DNA of 7,909 nucleotides from an uncultured Bacilli bacterium (GTDB taxonomy: Bacteria > Bacillota_I > Bacilli_A > RF39 > UBA660), in NCBI GenBank assembly GCA_934085635.1, contig CAKOHL010000052.1:1-7909 (forward strand). The letters run 5' to 3'. Both the position numbers and the translations under genes were made by a program. Within the stretch, counting starts at the first letter, position 1. The number at the start of each line of letters is the position of its first letter. The notes under the pieces are model-generated. The model was not told the origin of the DNA. It worked only from the letters and a program-made list of their open reading frames with translations, and did no database searches. Below are positions 7,442-7,909 of the stretch, piece by piece.

Positions 7442-7684
7442 TCACCTCAAAACAATAAACTTAAGCACTACAAAAACTACTAATGCAGTGGCAAGTATAC
7501 CTATGCTAGTAAAAATAATAATTTTCTTATTATCACCACTTTTACTAGTACTTTCCTCTTTGTTAACAGAATCAACGTGTTTATAAACATCATTACTAAT
7601 ATTATTTAAACTTAACTTACTTCCACAATTAATACAAATTTGATCACCCGGATTGGTTTCAAAACCACATTTATCACACTTCAC
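7442..7684 (-). CDS. Small zinc-ribbon protein with C-terminal transmembrane segment
   Basis: This is an 80-residue protein. The N-terminus is a zinc ribbon with two CxxC knuckles (C3-C6 and C17-C20), with GF after the first and GSKL after the second, as in small bacterial zinc-ribbon domains. A polar linker of about 30 residues (22-52) leads to one hydrophobic span at about 54-77, ending in LR. With KK just before the span, the zinc ribbon is probably cytoplasmic. The start is GTG at 7682-7684, supported by AAAAGGGTGA at 7691-7700, six nt upstream; no in-frame ATG is available near it. The stop is TGA. It is the first gene of the esaB-essC operon. The family is generic, and a T7SS role such as scaffold or assembly factor is inferred only from operon position. 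It does not resemble EssA, EssB or EsxA. Confidence 0.85.
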   Translation of the reverse strand: MKCDKCGFETNPGDQICINCGSKLSLNNISNDVYKHVDSVNKEESTSKSGDNKKIIIFTSIGILATALVVFVVLKFIVLR

Positions 7685-7690
7685 TTACTA

Positions 7691-7700
7691 TCACCCTTTT
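7691..7700 (-). promoter_or_regulatory. Ribosome binding site deciding the GTG start of the zinc-ribbon gene
   Basis: AAAAGGGTGA lies six nt before GTG 7684. It supports this non-ATG start, with the first CxxC beginning at residue 3. Confidence 0.75.
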
Positions 7701-7709
7701 ACTATAACA

Positions 7710-7738
7710 ATAATAACATAAAAAGATGTTAGTGACAA
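7710..7738 (-). promoter_or_regulatory. Sigma-A-type extended -10 promoter for the zinc-ribbon/esaB/essC operon
   Basis: The -35 is TTGTCA (7733-7738, 5/6 consensus), the spacer is 17 nt, and the -10 is TATTAT (7710-7715, 5/6) with a TGN extension (7716-7718). Predicted transcription start is near 7703, leaving a leader of about 19 nt that holds just the ribosome site. No operator-like palindrome is obvious. Confidence 0.7.
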
Positions 7739-7739
7739 G

Positions 7740-7759
7740 AAAAAAGACTCCTAAGAGTC
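7740..7759 (-). terminator. Short Rho-independent terminator after the small membrane protein
   Basis: On the minus strand GACTC (7755-7759), loop TTAG, GAGTC (7746-7750) form a 5-bp stem followed by six T (7740-7745). The stem is short, so strength is moderate at best. It separates the upstream unit from the zinc-ribbon/esaB/essC operon, whose -35 box begins 2 nt downstream. Confidence 0.65.
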
Positions 7760-7770
7760 AAAATAAATTA

Positions 7771-7902
7771 TTACATAAACATTAAAAACATAATAATTGT
7801 CACTACTATAATGAAAATTGTTGTCCAAATTATTTTATTACTTCTATACTTTTTAATTTTATTATCAAACACAAAATTCTCTTTTTTAGAAATATTATTC
7901 AT
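7771..7902 (-). CDS. Small single-span membrane protein, or C-terminal tail of a longer protein
   Basis: ATG at 7900-7902 opens 43 codons ending in TAA at 7771-7773. Residues 1-23 are polar and basic (KK, KIKKYR), and 24-43 form one hydrophobic span (IIWTTIF to FMFM) reaching the C-terminus, so a tail-anchored, N-in topology is likely. The frame has no stop between the ATG and the window edge at 7909, and the place where a ribosome site should lie is largely outside the window. Whether this is a complete small gene or the end of a larger one cannot be decided. A terminator follows directly, which supports a real gene end here. I do not recognise the family; a type VII accessory role is possible from location only. 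Confidence 0.55.
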   Translation of the reverse strand: MNNISKKENFVFDNKIKKYRSNKIIWTTIFIIVVTIIMFLMFM

Positions 7903-7909
7903 AAATTCA

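Noticed and set aside
7442..7444. Alternative code (TGA as Trp) or selenocysteine at this TGA
   Set aside because: All long genes use TGG for Trp with no internal TGA, a strong ribosome site precedes the next ATG, and no selenocysteine-type stem-loop was noticed downstream.
7701..7709. TGTTATAGT as the -10 of the zinc-ribbon operon promoter
   Set aside because: It would start transcription inside the ribosome site and has no -35 at 16-18 nt. TTGTCA-17-TATTAT just upstream fits much better.
1..7909. CRISPR arrays, tRNA/rRNA genes, insertion sequences or plus-strand genes
   Set aside because: No spaced repeats, RNA-gene signatures, transposase-like protein or terminal inverted repeats were seen, and plus-strand frames carry no plausible gene.

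Overview
The window is very AT-rich DNA from a low-GC Gram-positive-type bacterium (Firmicutes/Bacillota or a Mollicutes-related gut lineage). The support is strong AGGAGG-type ribosome sites, sigma-A-like promoters, Sec signal peptides and a Firmicutes-type (T7SSb) EssC. The standard bacterial code fits: Trp is TGG throughout, and TGA appears only as a stop (at 7442-7444). Every gene lies on the minus strand, so transcription runs from high to low coordinates.

In transcription order there are three blocks. (1) At 7771-7909 is the end of an upstream unit: a 43-codon frame for a single-span membrane protein, or the C-terminal tail of a longer one, closed by a short hairpin terminator. (2) At 2550-7684 is a compact three-gene operon with its own promoter at 7710-7738: a small zinc-ribbon membrane protein, an EsaB/YukD-like ubiquitin-fold protein, and a 1541-residue EssC-type motor ATPase. 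Gene gaps are 3 and 11 nt, and a hairpin overlaps the essC stop codon. (3) At 1-2474 are three Sec-exported proteins. Two are paralogous cysteine-containing proteins, each with a signal peptide and a C-terminal membrane anchor. The third is larger, cysteine-rich and cut by the window edge. The first paralog has its own promoter; the second has another promoter and is translationally coupled to the third.

The core system is therefore a type VIIb secretion module. EssC is the hexameric membrane motor that recruits and drives WXG100-type substrates, and EsaB is its small cytosolic partner. No EsxA/WXG100 substrate, EsaA, EssA or EssB is visible, so the rest of the machine lies outside the window or is diverged. 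Points worth attention: only the first FtsK-like ATPase domain of EssC keeps intact nucleotide-binding motifs; a zinc-ribbon/TM gene sits where a core T7SS gene might be expected; the four-cysteine paralog pair is encoded directly downstream; and three terminators are each followed or overlapped by an extended -10 promoter with a 17-nt spacer.
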